NCBI GenBank assembly: GCA_902762795.1
Contig: CACWPM010000022.1
Location: 1 to 64,000, forward strand
From: Fibrobacter succinogenes
GTDB taxonomy: Bacteria; Fibrobacterota; Fibrobacteria; Fibrobacterales; Fibrobacteraceae
Length of the DNA stretch: 64,000 nt
Direction of reading: 5' to 3'
Made by a program: the position numbers and the translations under genes
Part shown: in pieces, positions 33,382-41,533 of the stretch
Position numbering within the stretch: the stretch's first letter is position 1
Layout of the letters: each line of letters opens with the position of its first letter
Notes under the pieces: model-generated
Seen by the model: the letters and a program-made list of their open reading frames with translations, nothing else
What the model was told of the DNA's origin: nothing
Database searches by the model: none

Positions 33382-34665
33382 ATGCTTAAATCTACATTGC
33401 AACAGACCGATCCGGAAATCTATAACATTATTCAGAAGGAAGCCGAACGCCAGGAATACGGCATCGAACTTATCGCTTCTGAAAACTACACTTCCAAGGC
33501 TGTGATGGAAGCCATGGGTTCCGTCCTCACCAACAAGTACAGCGAAGGTTACGTTGGTAAGCGTTACTATGGTGGTAACGAAGTTATTGACGAAATGGAA
33601 GCTCTCGCTATCGATCGTTGCAAGAAGCTCTTTGGTTGCGACCACGTGAACATCCAGCCACTGTCCGGTTCTCCGGCAAACGCCGCTGTCTATTTCGCCG
33701 TCCTCAAGCCGGGTGACAAGGTCCTCGGCCTCAAGCTCGACCACGGTGGACACCTTTCTCACGGCCATCCGGTGAATTTCTCCGGCATGCTCTACAACTT
33801 CGTGCAGTACGAAGTCGATAAGGAAACGGGCCGCATCGACATGGACAAGGTTCGCGAAATTGCTCTTCGCGAAAAGCCGAAGATGATCCTCGCCGGTTTC
33901 TCTGCCTACAGCCGTAACCTTGACTGGAAGCGCTTCAAGGAAATCGCAGACGAAGTTGGCGCTCTCACGATGGCCGACATCTCTCACATTGCTGGTCTCA
34001 TCGCTGGTAAGGCTATCGATTCTCCGGTGCCGTACTTCGACATCGTGACGACCACGACCCACAAGACTCTCCGTGGCCCGCGTTCCGCTATCATCATGTG
34101 CAAGGACCGCATGATCCAGAAGATGGTGAAGGGCGAACTCAAGGAAGTTTCCCTCGCTAAGGAAATCGACAAGGGTGTGTTCCCGGGTATGCAGGGTGGT
34201 CCGCATGACCACGTGAACGCTGGTAAGGCTGTTGCATTCCTCGAAGCTTTGCAGCCGGAATTCCAGGTCTATGCAAAGAATGTTATCAAGAACGCTCAGG
34301 CCATGTGCGCCGAAATGCAGAAGCTCGGCTACAAGGTTATTAGCGATGGCACCGACAACCACCTCATCGTTGTCGATATGACCTCCAAGGGCGTTTCCGG
34401 TAAGGAAGCCGAAGTGGCCATGGAAAAGGTCGGCATCTCTTGCAGCCGTTCTACGATTCCGTTCGATCCGCGCAAGCCGATGGATCCGTCCGGTGTCCGT
34501 CTCGGTACTGCCGCTATCACGACTCGTGGCTTCGACGAAGAAGACACCCGCGAAGTGGCCCGCATCATTGACCGCGCCATCCAGGCTAAGGACGACGAAG
34601 CTGGTCTCGCCAAGATCCGCGAAGACATCGTCGCTCTCTGCAAGAAGCATCCGCTTTACAAGTAA
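33382..34665 (+). CDS. glyA: Serine hydroxymethyltransferase
   Basis: GlyA converts serine and tetrahydrofolate to glycine and 5,10-methylene-tetrahydrofolate, the main one-carbon source; ThyA at 62.4 kb uses that cofactor. The 427-residue protein is of normal length and complete. The PLP lysine is Lys228 in TTTTHKTLRGPR. IELIASENYTS, YSEGYVGKRYYGGNE, and HGGHLSHG are conserved family segments. AAGGAG lies 6 bases before the ATG and a TATATT box is at 33349-33354. Codon use is strongly biased to AAG/GAA/CTC, as in highly expressed genes. Confidence 0.97.
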   Translation: MLKSTLQQTDPEIYNIIQKEAERQEYGIELIASENYTSKAVMEAMGSVLTNKYSEGYVGKRYYGGNEVIDEMEALAIDRCKKLFGCDHVNIQPLSGSPANAAVYFAVLKPGDKVLGLKLDHGGHLSHGHPVNFSGMLYNFVQYEVDKETGRIDMDKVREIALREKPKMILAGFSAYSRNLDWKRFKEIADEVGALTMADISHIAGLIAGKAIDSPVPYFDIVTTTTHKTLRGPRSAIIMCKDRMIQKMVKGELKEVSLAKEIDKGVFPGMQGGPHDHVNAGKAVAFLEALQPEFQVYAKNVIKNAQAMCAEMQKLGYKVISDGTDNHLIVVDMTSKGVSGKEAEVAMEKVGISCSRSTIPFDPRKPMDPSGVRLGTAAITTRGFDEEDTREVARIIDRAIQAKDDEAGLAKIREDIVALCKKHPLYK

Positions 34666-34696
34666 AGTGTAGCGGGGCAAACGCTCCGCGTGTTGC

Positions 34697-34763
34697 GTCA
34701 TCCTGAGCGTAGCGAAGGATCCTGTCCAGAATATTGGCGGCCCGTTAAAACGGGTCGCTTTTT
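34697..34763 (+). terminator. Repeat element followed by the glyA terminator
   Basis: GTCATCCTGAGCG then TAGCGAAGGATCC (34697-34722) is a dispersed self-complementary repeat seen in many bacteria. It precedes a terminator with arms GCGGCCCGTT (34737-34746) and AACGGGTCGC (34749-34758, one wobble) and a T run. Confidence 0.7.
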
Positions 34764-34794
34764 ATATATAGAAAAAGCACAAAATTGCCAAAGT

Positions 34795-35022
34795 GGCGGT
34801 GAAATGGCGGAAAAATTGTCGTTTTCACTGCCGGAATTTACTTTGTGTGTATAAAAATAAGCCTTTTTCGTGTTGCAGAACATGATGCTGGCGGTGAAAT
34901 GGAAGAAAAATGTTCAAAATCACCGCCGTGTGCGGCCTTTGTGGGACGAAAATGAACAAAATTGTATGGATAAACTAATAAAGTGGCGGTGAAATAGCGG
35001 AAAAATTGTCGTTTTCACCGCC
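34795..35022. repeat. Three-unit inverted-repeat array with exact 95-bp period
   Basis: GGCGGTGAAA at 34795, 34890 and 34985 each faces an inverted arm (TTTCACTGCC at 34823, AATCACCGCC at 34918, TTTCACCGCC at 35013). Arm spacing is 28 bases start to start in all three and the units repeat every 95 bases. Spacers between units share CTTTGTG and AAAAT(A/G)A at similar places. The array ends 46 bases before the FISUMP lipoprotein start and otherwise fills the gap after glyA. Confidence 0.85.
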
Positions 35023-35068
35023 AGAAAGGGAATTTTCTACCAACGGCTACAGAAAGATTCTATTATAC

Positions 35069-35620
35069 ATGCGACACCTTTGGCTTGGAATTCTTGCTTG
35101 TGCGGCGATGCTTGTCGCTTGCGGTGACGACGGTAGCGATTTCTCGACGCGGCCTTCGGAAGGGTCTTCATCCGGCGCGTTCAGTAGCAGCCGTCATCCC
35201 GGGTTTGATCCGGAATCTAGCAGTAAGGGAGATGGCGGATCCCATTCGTCAAGCTCAAGGCAGGCTCTGTCCGCCATGACGAGCAGCAGTTCTGCGATTT
35301 GGAAAACGGCATGGAATTATTTGAACCCAAATATTGATTACCAAGAGTTTGTGGATGACCGCGATGGGCAGACCTACAAGTTTGTGAAAATCGGTGACCA
35401 TTGGTGGATGGCTGAGAACCTGAATTTTGAAGTAGATTCCAGTTTCTGTTACAAGGATTCTGCCGAATATTGCGAGAAGTATGGTCGCCTATACAAGTGG
35501 GAAGTTACGGATCATGTTTGCCCGAGCGGTTGGTACTTGCCTGGTAATGGTGATTTTGAAATGTTTACAAGCATGCTCGCTGCTCATACCTCATTGCTCA
35601 TCCCTTTATGCAACGAATGA
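35069..35620 (+). CDS. FISUMP-domain (TIGR02145) lipoprotein, C-terminally truncated
   Basis: A 183-residue lipoprotein (AAMLVAC, Cys18) with a serine-rich linker and the first half of a FISUMP domain: DDRDGQTYKFVKIGDHWWMAENLNF, quoted here as DDRDGQTYKFVKIGDHWW then MAENLNF, with YGRLYKW and CPSGWYLPGNGDF. The domain then loses its second half (no SGW, FGFSALP or VRCLKD) and ends in an unrelated tail, SLLIPLCNE. It is therefore probably a decayed gene. Linker bases of about 35190-35279 carry REP-type sequence (GGAGATGGCGGATCC to TCCGCCATGAC) read in frame. No clear ribosome site is seen; TATTAT lies two bases before the ATG. The 95-bp repeat array lies just upstream. Confidence 0.7.
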   Translation: MRHLWLGILACAAMLVACGDDGSDFSTRPSEGSSSGAFSSSRHPGFDPESSSKGDGGSHSSSSRQALSAMTSSSSAIWKTAWNYLNPNIDYQEFVDDRDGQTYKFVKIGDHWWMAENLNFEVDSSFCYKDSAEYCEKYGRLYKWEVTDHVCPSGWYLPGNGDFEMFTSMLAAHTSLLIPLCNE

Positions 35621-35718
35621 AACAAAATCATAATCCGTTTACTTCAAAATAAACTCGGTTGTGTTCCTTTACCTTATTTAGATTATATATTGATAAATAG
35701 CTTAAGGGAATTTCTGTC

Positions 35719-37893
35719 ATGAAATTATTTTGTTGCAAAATTGTCGGCCTCAGATTTTGGGTGATTTGTGGTGCATTGCTTGTTTTTACGGCTTGCCAAG
35801 ATAATTCATCTTCGGTTTTTGATTTAGACAATGAATCCTCTAGTTCATCGGCTCAACGTTCAACTCCCAGAAAACTTGATTTATCTTCGTCTAGTTCGCG
35901 GGTTCCTGTCGTTTATGATAAAGATCCGAAATTTGCATGCTCCGATTCTACGAAAATCTTTGGAGAATTTACAGATGCTCGTGATGGGCATGTTTATAAG
36001 ACTGTTAAAATTGGGGATCAAGTTTGGATGGCGGAAAACTTGGAGTATAATCGTGAAAGACATACGGGCGATTCGAAGTATTATTATTCCTGGGTTGATG
36101 CTGTTGGGGGAATCGCTGCGGGTTGCTCTGGCGATGATGGTTCTGTAAGATTTATTAGCGATTATGTTTATAAAAATCGTTTTGTCTATGACGGTGTAAC
36201 ATTTCAAAATTGCCCTATTGCACGGCCAGCTCGCGGTCTATGCCCTGAAGGTTGGCGCATCCCTACTATAGAAGATTTTCAAACATTGCTGGATTACGCT
36301 GGGGGTTCGAAATATGCCGGTAAGTATCTGAAATCAACTACAGGATGGAGTGGTGTTGGAAACGGATTAGATTGTTTTGGCTTTAATGCATTGCCTTCTT
36401 ATAGTAAAGACGATCCAAATGGCCTTTTTGAAGATCTTCATATTTTGACAGACGAACCAAAAGCATTGTACATGTCTTATAAAAATGCTTTTGCGTATTT
36501 TACTTCTGTGACAACATATGATGCGAGTGCACATGTTGTCCGCTGCATTCAGGGTGAAGGGAGAGAGGGGCTGGATATCCAAATTGACCGTGCCGAGAAT
36601 ACATACGCAGGGCCTTTTGAATCGTTTACGGATACCCGCGATGGGCATGTTTATAAAACAGTCGATATTGGCGGTTGGGTCTGGATGGCCGAAAATTTAT
36701 CTTATGGTTCCAAAGAGACTTACACTTATGAAGAGATGATAAATGCTCCAGTTACGGGATGCTATTTAGACAGTTTAATATGGGGCGATGATTACGGAAT
36801 GTGGAGCTATTGCTCTGCCGAATATCCTGTTCAGGGGATTTGTCCAGATGGCTGGCATGTTCCGAGTTCTTATGAATGGAGAGTCCTGAGTGCCTTTGTA
36901 AATGGTTTAAGCAATGCGACAAATTTTGCAGAAGGTGCTTATACAGGACCGATGCTGAAATCTACGAGTGGCTGGCCTGATGGAAAAAACGGCCTTGATG
37001 CATACGGCTTTGGTGCTAAGCCTCTTGAAGGAAAAGATCAGGTCCGCTTTTGGTCTTCAACGAATGCGGCAACCATATGGGATTGGTTCGGCAATGTCGT
37101 TTTGACAATTGGTGCTGACAGTGCTAGGTTAAAAACGGATGAAATTAATGGCTCCTATGAGGCTTCTGTCCGCTGTCTTAAAGATGATGATAGTCAAATG
37201 CGAACGTCTTCGTCGCCTTCTGATTATTCGATAAAGCTTGATGAACCTACAACTTATTCTGGCGAGTATGGCAAGTTTACAGATGAACGAGATGGCAATG
37301 TCTATAGAACTGTTGATATCGATGGTACAGTTTGGTTTGCAGATAACCTAAAATACGAAGTTCCGGATGCGTTGTCTTTTTGCAATTGTGCCGATACGAC
37401 ATCGTGTGATAGCCGTGGTCGCTTGTATCCTTGGAATGTGGCGAAAAATGTGTGTCCTGCTGGTTGGCGCTTGCCTTCTGTAGAAGAGGCCAATCATTTA
37501 TTAACGTTTGCTGCCCAAACTAAGTACGATTTGGGTGGTTTTGAACGCACTGAAAGATTTTTTAAGGATACTGTAGGTTGGAAATATAAAGATGGCTACA
37601 ATACGTTCGGGTTTAGTGCAGTCCCTGCAGGTGAGATGTTTTATCGTTTTGATTCGTTATCTGTTATTGACGAAGAATCTTGTAATGTTCCCAAGGGCTA
37701 CGATGAATTGATGCTAACTGGGTGGTCTGTTTCAGCTGGTTATTGGGTCGATGGTGAAAATGCGAAGGGAGAACAAGCCTATTTATATATAAACGAATCT
37801 GGAGTCAGTGAATTCGTTTCTTGGTATCCAACACCGCCTAATACGTTCAAAAACTATTATAGGGCAATTTCTGTCCGCTGCGTCAAAGAATAG
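35719..37893 (+). CDS. Lipoprotein with three FISUMP domains (TIGR02145)
   Basis: A 724-residue lipoprotein (LVFTAC, Cys26). After a short serine linker it carries three consecutive FISUMP domains, starting near residues 85, 295 and 510 at FTDARDGHVYKTVKIG, FTDTRDGHVYKTVDIG and FTDERDGNVYRTVDID. Each has the (W/V)WMAENL-type strand, CPxGWR/HxP and a closing SVRC(L/V)K or VVRCIQ. The fold resembles formylglycine-generating/C-type-lectin-like domains, but no enzyme activity is known. Several cysteines per domain suggest disulfides and so an extracellular place. It is intact, unlike its truncated neighbour. AAGGGA precedes the ATG. Confidence 0.85.
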   Translation: MKLFCCKIVGLRFWVICGALLVFTACQDNSSSVFDLDNESSSSSAQRSTPRKLDLSSSSSRVPVVYDKDPKFACSDSTKIFGEFTDARDGHVYKTVKIGDQVWMAENLEYNRERHTGDSKYYYSWVDAVGGIAAGCSGDDGSVRFISDYVYKNRFVYDGVTFQNCPIARPARGLCPEGWRIPTIEDFQTLLDYAGGSKYAGKYLKSTTGWSGVGNGLDCFGFNALPSYSKDDPNGLFEDLHILTDEPKALYMSYKNAFAYFTSVTTYDASAHVVRCIQGEGREGLDIQIDRAENTYAGPFESFTDTRDGHVYKTVDIGGWVWMAENLSYGSKETYTYEEMINAPVTGCYLDSLIWGDDYGMWSYCSAEYPVQGICPDGWHVPSSYEWRVLSAFVNGLSNATNFAEGAYTGPMLKSTSGWPDGKNGLDAYGFGAKPLEGKDQVRFWSSTNAATIWDWFGNVVLTIGADSARLKTDEINGSYEASVRCLKDDDSQMRTSSSPSDYSIKLDEPTTYSGEYGKFTDERDGNVYRTVDIDGTVWFADNLKYEVPDALSFCNCADTTSCDSRGRLYPWNVAKNVCPAGWRLPSVEEANHLLTFAAQTKYDLGGFERTERFFKDTVGWKYKDGYNTFGFSAVPAGEMFYRFDSLSVIDEESCNVPKGYDELMLTGWSVSAGYWVDGENAKGEQAYLYINESGVSEFVSWYPTPPNTFKNYYRAISVRCVKE

Positions 37894-37902
37894 ACGAAAA
37901 AA

Positions 37903-37940
37903 CAACTTCCTGCTTCCTACTTCTTACTTCCGACTCAAAA
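37903..37940. repeat. 7-nt repeat before the DUF4116 gene
   Basis: CTTCCTG/CTTCCTA/CTTCTTA/CTTCCGA units in seven-base register lie between the FISUMP gene and the DUF4116 gene. Confidence 0.65.
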
Positions 37941-37976
37941 ATAAAACCTATCTTTGTATCATAAATACGAGGTTTT

Positions 37977-38675
37977 ATGCAGTCCTGGACTGATATTAAG
38001 AAAATTGAGAATCCTTCTGAGGCCGAACAGCTCGAAGCTATCGGTATGAACTGGTATGCGATCAGCCTCATCCAGAATCCGACAGAGACAGTGCAAAAAA
38101 CTGCATTTGAAAAAAATGAGCAAGCGATCCTTTATGTGAAGTGTGGCCCGTGTGAAGCTTTGAAGCAAGCGCTTAATGCCATGGACGAGGCCAAGTTCCT
38201 CTCTGCATTTAAAGCGGAACCGAATTTGCTCAAGTATATTACGAATCCGGTGCTCCTTAAGGCTGCTGTATCGCAGGACTGGCGCATTGTCCGCAAAATT
38301 GATGGCGCCTCCGATGATCTTTGGGCCGAGGCCGTTCGTCAGAGCGCGGAAGCTTTGAAGTTTATCCGACATCCGGGCGAGAAGGTGCTCGTGGCTGCTG
38401 TTGAACGCGACTGGAAATATATTCAGGAAATTGAACACCCTACGGCTGCTGTCGTTGTTGCTGCTGTCAAGCAGGATTTTCATGCATTTGAATATGTGAG
38501 CATCCGTCGACGCACGGAACCTGTGCAGCTTGCTGCCGTGCGAACAGATTGGCGTTGCATCCAGTTTTTGCAGCGTGCCAATGAAAATGTGCAGATGGAA
38601 GCGGTGCGTCAGTCCAAAGACGCGCTCAAGCTTATCAAGAATCCGACTCCTGCGGTTAAGGAATTTTGCGCGTGA
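37977..38675 (+). CDS. DUF4116-like repeat protein
   Basis: A 232-residue protein without signal peptide, built of 15-20-residue helical repeats with pattern (A/V)V(R/K)Q(D/S)xxALKFI(R/K)xP: AVERDWKYIQEIEHP, AVKQDFHAFEYVSI, AVRTDWRCIQFLQRA and AVRQSKDALKLIKNP are successive units. This matches DUF4116, a repeat family of unknown function found in many bacteria and giant viruses. GAGG precedes the ATG. Its TGA overlaps the GTG start of the ABC ATPase gene (GTGA), so the two products are made together; a scaffolding role is conceivable but unproven. Confidence 0.7.
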   Translation: MQSWTDIKKIENPSEAEQLEAIGMNWYAISLIQNPTETVQKTAFEKNEQAILYVKCGPCEALKQALNAMDEAKFLSAFKAEPNLLKYITNPVLLKAAVSQDWRIVRKIDGASDDLWAEAVRQSAEALKFIRHPGEKVLVAAVERDWKYIQEIEHPTAAVVVAAVKQDFHAFEYVSIRRRTEPVQLAAVRTDWRCIQFLQRANENVQMEAVRQSKDALKLIKNPTPAVKEFCA

Positions 38676-39514
38676 TTGAACTTTTTTCGGTGACATTTCG
38701 TTATCCGAAATCTTCAGTAGATGCGCTGTTGAATTTGTCGCTTTGTATTCCGCAGGGGAGCTTCTTTGCGCTAATCGGCCCGAATGGCGCCGGCAAGACG
38801 ACTTTACTCCGTTTGCTTTGTGGACGCTTGGGGCCATTTAAAGGTTCCTTGAAAATTGATGAATCCTTGCGCAATCCAGCGGGCTTTTTGAGCGCCGAAA
38901 AATACGGCGTTTTGCTTGAAAATCCGGGCGTTTATCCGAAACTTTCCATTAAGGAATACCTTCAATATTTTACGGGCTTTTACGGTTATGGTGGAGATGC
39001 CTGGCGCGAAAAAGGAGAAATTTTTGAGCGTTGTAAGTTCCTTGCGGAACGTTTGAATTTGCCGCCGCTTGACAGGCGCTTGGAAACTCTTTCGCTGGGG
39101 AATCGCCAGAAAGTGCAGATTGTTCGCGCTTTTTTGCATAAACCGAAGCTTTTGATTCTCGACGAGCCTGTTGCAAATCTAGATCCTATTTCAAGGGATG
39201 CTGTTTGGCAGTTGCTCGATGAATGGCGTCGGCGTGAAAACGGTACGGCGATTGTTTGCTCGCACGTGCTTGCCGAAATGGATGAATGGGCGACTGATTA
39301 CGCGATAATTGATCGTGGTCAAGTGCTGAAGTTAGGGAAAAATCCGGGTGTCGGGGAGATAGCAACGTCGTCAACGCATTTTGAACTATTGTTTGCGAAT
39401 CCTGTCGCTCGCGAGAAAATCGAAAATGCTTTAAGGAATGCCGGGCTTGCAATGTCGCAAATCACCGCCAAGGGTGATTCCCTCGCAGACATCTACCGCT
39501 CAATCATCCAATAA
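38672..39514 (+). CDS. ABC transporter ATP-binding protein
   Basis: A 280-residue ATPase with Walker A GPNGAGKTT, Walker B LLILDEPVANLD and switch His in IVCSHVLAEMDEWA. The signature is LSLGNRQKV rather than LSGGQ, as in ABC-2 type exporter ATPases of the drug/antibiotic and lipid class. The GTG at 38672 is chosen because it overlaps the DUF4116 stop in a GTGA junction with AAGGA upstream; TTG 38666 would add two residues. No permease is next to it: the following genes are on the other strand. It must therefore work with a membrane subunit encoded elsewhere, or have a non-transport role with the DUF4116 protein. Confidence 0.85.
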   Translation: MIELFSVTFRYPKSSVDALLNLSLCIPQGSFFALIGPNGAGKTTLLRLLCGRLGPFKGSLKIDESLRNPAGFLSAEKYGVLLENPGVYPKLSIKEYLQYFTGFYGYGGDAWREKGEIFERCKFLAERLNLPPLDRRLETLSLGNRQKVQIVRAFLHKPKLLILDEPVANLDPISRDAVWQLLDEWRRRENGTAIVCSHVLAEMDEWATDYAIIDRGQVLKLGKNPGVGEIATSSTHFELLFANPVAREKIENALRNAGLAMSQITAKGDSLADIYRSIIQ

Positions 39515-39554
39515 AAATACGGGACGTCACTCCGTTCCGCCCGCATTCCCACTG

Positions 39555-39595
39555 CCTTCTAGTCACTAACCACCGCCTACTGCGGCGAAGCCGCT
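39555..39595. repeat. 7-nt repeat and short hairpin between convergent genes
   Basis: CTTCTAGTCACTAACCACCG-type heptamers (about 39555-39580) are followed by GCGGC-gaa-GCCGC (39582-39594) directly against the tamA-like stop codon. Confidence 0.6.
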
Positions 39596-41533
39596 TTAGA
39601 ACGCCTGCGACAAATCGAATGCGAAACGTCCCCATCTGAATTTGGTGGAGTTCCTTTTGTTCTCGTTGTTGCTGGTGAGTCCTGTAACAATTGCATAGTC
39701 GAGACGGAACGTGAGGAATTGCCAATGATAGCGGATGCCAAGACCAAGGCTTCCTTCCTGTGCGTCTTCGTAGAGGTCGTCCTTTACATCGATGACTTTT
39801 GCCCAGTCAAAAAATTGGACGATTTGCCATGCCCTCATCGATTTCCAAGGGAGCGTCCAACGTAATTCTTCGTTTATGCGGAAATACATTGGCGTGAGAG
39901 CCGTGTTGGTGACAACTTTTGTCGTGTCGCGGGTGACTGTTGTACCGTCGTCTTGTTTTGTGGTGACTGTCGTCGGAACCTCAGACGTGTAACTGGCGTA
40001 AATACTGCGGAAGCGGTAGCCTCGTGCTGATCGTGAACCGCCTTGATAAAATACACGGGCATCGTCTTCGATTGCTGTATTGAAAAATCTACCGATACTA
40101 CCGCTCAAGGCTCCGTAGAGAGTCCAAAATAGCGGCATGTATATGTTCGCCGTCGCTTCGCCGTATGTATAGACGAGCCCGTCTTCATAGTTGGATTGGC
40201 TGCTGAAGTTCGTGCCAAAGCCTACTGTAGGCGAAATTCGAAGTCCTTTTGTCGGATTGAAGTAATCGTCTGTAAAGTCGAATGCGAGGGCTATTTCACT
40301 TTTGAGTTTGAATAGTTTATCTTCGTTCTTGTTCACGTATCGCGTATCGATGGTTCCGCGAAATTTAATGTTGTCTGTAATTCCGAAGGTCAAGTCGCCA
40401 CGGTTGATGATTTCGTATCGTTCTTCGACGCTGTCGGGGTAAGCGGGCGGGTTGATTTTTTCGTGATTGAAGGAAAGTCGGTCGACAAAGCGGATGGCTG
40501 TCGGAATAAATGTAAATGCGGTTCCGAATAAAAGCGGGTTTGCATATCCGAGCGTGATTTCTTGCTTGTGCTGGGCGATTTGCACGCTTGTCGAAAATTC
40601 ATTGAACTTTCCAAAAAAGTTTTTGTGGTGGGCATATGCTAAAGCGCCAAAACCGTAAATTTCTTCAAAGAAGAATCCGTATCTCGCTTCGCCTGGCACG
40701 CGTTCAATGACATCCAGATGAACGTCTGAAAGTCCATCTTCGCGCAGCTCGTCGTTGAGCTTGACTTGTGTAAACAACTGTGTTGAATAGAGCTTGCTCT
40801 TGAAGTTGAAATATTGGTTACCGTCAATAATTTCGCCCTTGGGTATTCGCCAAAGAGACGATAGCCATGCCGTATCCGAAAGTCCTACTTCGGGGACCGC
40901 TTTTTTCTCGTTCTTGTTAACAGCGCGTTGTGTGGTGGTGATGATGTTTCCCATCAAGACTTTTGGACCGGGTCTCACGTTGATGATGACGTTGACGTGC
41001 TTGGCTGTTGTATCGACATGCTCTTCGGAAGATATGTAGACGTGTAAATTACCTTGTTTGCGATAAGCTTTTTGGACTTCTTGGAGGTCTTCGGAAAGGT
41101 CTTCCTGGTTGTAACTTTGGCGTTTCGATATTTTAAGCGATTTTAAATCGATGGGGATGATTTCATCGCCTTCGGAAATTATTTTGGCCTCGTTGAATTT
41201 ATAGCATTCCCCTTCATGTACCGTAAAGTGATAATTGCGCTGGATGTTTCCATCCGATAACGGCTCGCGAACGATATCCAATTTTAAGTCCAGGCTGTAA
41301 TAGCCTCGTGAATAGTAAAGCGCTCGGACATTTTCCGAGGAAAGACGCATCAGGAAGTCCTGCTTAATCGTGTCCAGTTGCGCGAATTCTTCTGGAATGT
41401 CCAGTTGTTCGTTCAGCTGAAATTTCGAGAATACCTTGTTCCCGTTGATAGTCACGGACCATGGATTTTTTTCTCCGCTATCGGCCATGGCGAACGTCGA
41501 GAAAAACAATAAAGCGCAAACCAGTAAAATCAT
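39596..41533 (-). CDS. TamA/BamA-family outer-membrane assembly protein (Omp85)
   Basis: A 645-residue outer-membrane protein with a Sec signal ending near FAMADS, about three POTRA-like domains (WSVTINGNKVFSKFQL; YHFTVHEGECYKFNEAKI; VNVIINVRPGPKVLMGNI), and a C-terminal Omp85 barrel. The barrel holds the conserved YQGGSRSARGYRFRS loop (VRGY/F equivalent) and ends in FRWGRFAFDLSQAF, a classic C-terminal phenylalanine strand. With TamB it moves selected proteins, or supports lipid transport, between the two membranes. Its ATG overlaps the TGA of the tamB-like gene (bases 41530-41533), so the pair is translationally coupled. A long insertion around TTKQDDGTTVTRDTTK is a probable surface loop. 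Confidence 0.88.
   Translation of the reverse strand: MILLVCALLFFSTFAMADSGEKNPWSVTINGNKVFSKFQLNEQLDIPEEFAQLDTIKQDFLMRLSSENVRALYYSRGYYSLDLKLDIVREPLSDGNIQRNYHFTVHEGECYKFNEAKIISEGDEIIPIDLKSLKISKRQSYNQEDLSEDLQEVQKAYRKQGNLHVYISSEEHVDTTAKHVNVIINVRPGPKVLMGNIITTTQRAVNKNEKKAVPEVGLSDTAWLSSLWRIPKGEIIDGNQYFNFKSKLYSTQLFTQVKLNDELREDGLSDVHLDVIERVPGEARYGFFFEEIYGFGALAYAHHKNFFGKFNEFSTSVQIAQHKQEITLGYANPLLFGTAFTFIPTAIRFVDRLSFNHEKINPPAYPDSVEERYEIINRGDLTFGITDNIKFRGTIDTRYVNKNEDKLFKLKSEIALAFDFTDDYFNPTKGLRISPTVGFGTNFSSQSNYEDGLVYTYGEATANIYMPLFWTLYGALSGSIGRFFNTAIEDDARVFYQGGSRSARGYRFRSIYASYTSEVPTTVTTKQDDGTTVTRDTTKVVTNTALTPMYFRINEELRWTLPWKSMRAWQIVQFFDWAKVIDVKDDLYEDAQEGSLGLGIRYHWQFLTFRLDYAIVTGLTSNNENKRNSTKFRWGRFAFDLSQAF

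Noticed and set aside
34795-35022. CRISPR-like array (regular repeats with 95-bp period)
   Set aside because: Each unit is an inverted pair rather than a direct repeat with unique spacer, the spacers resemble each other, there are only three units and no cas genes are present.
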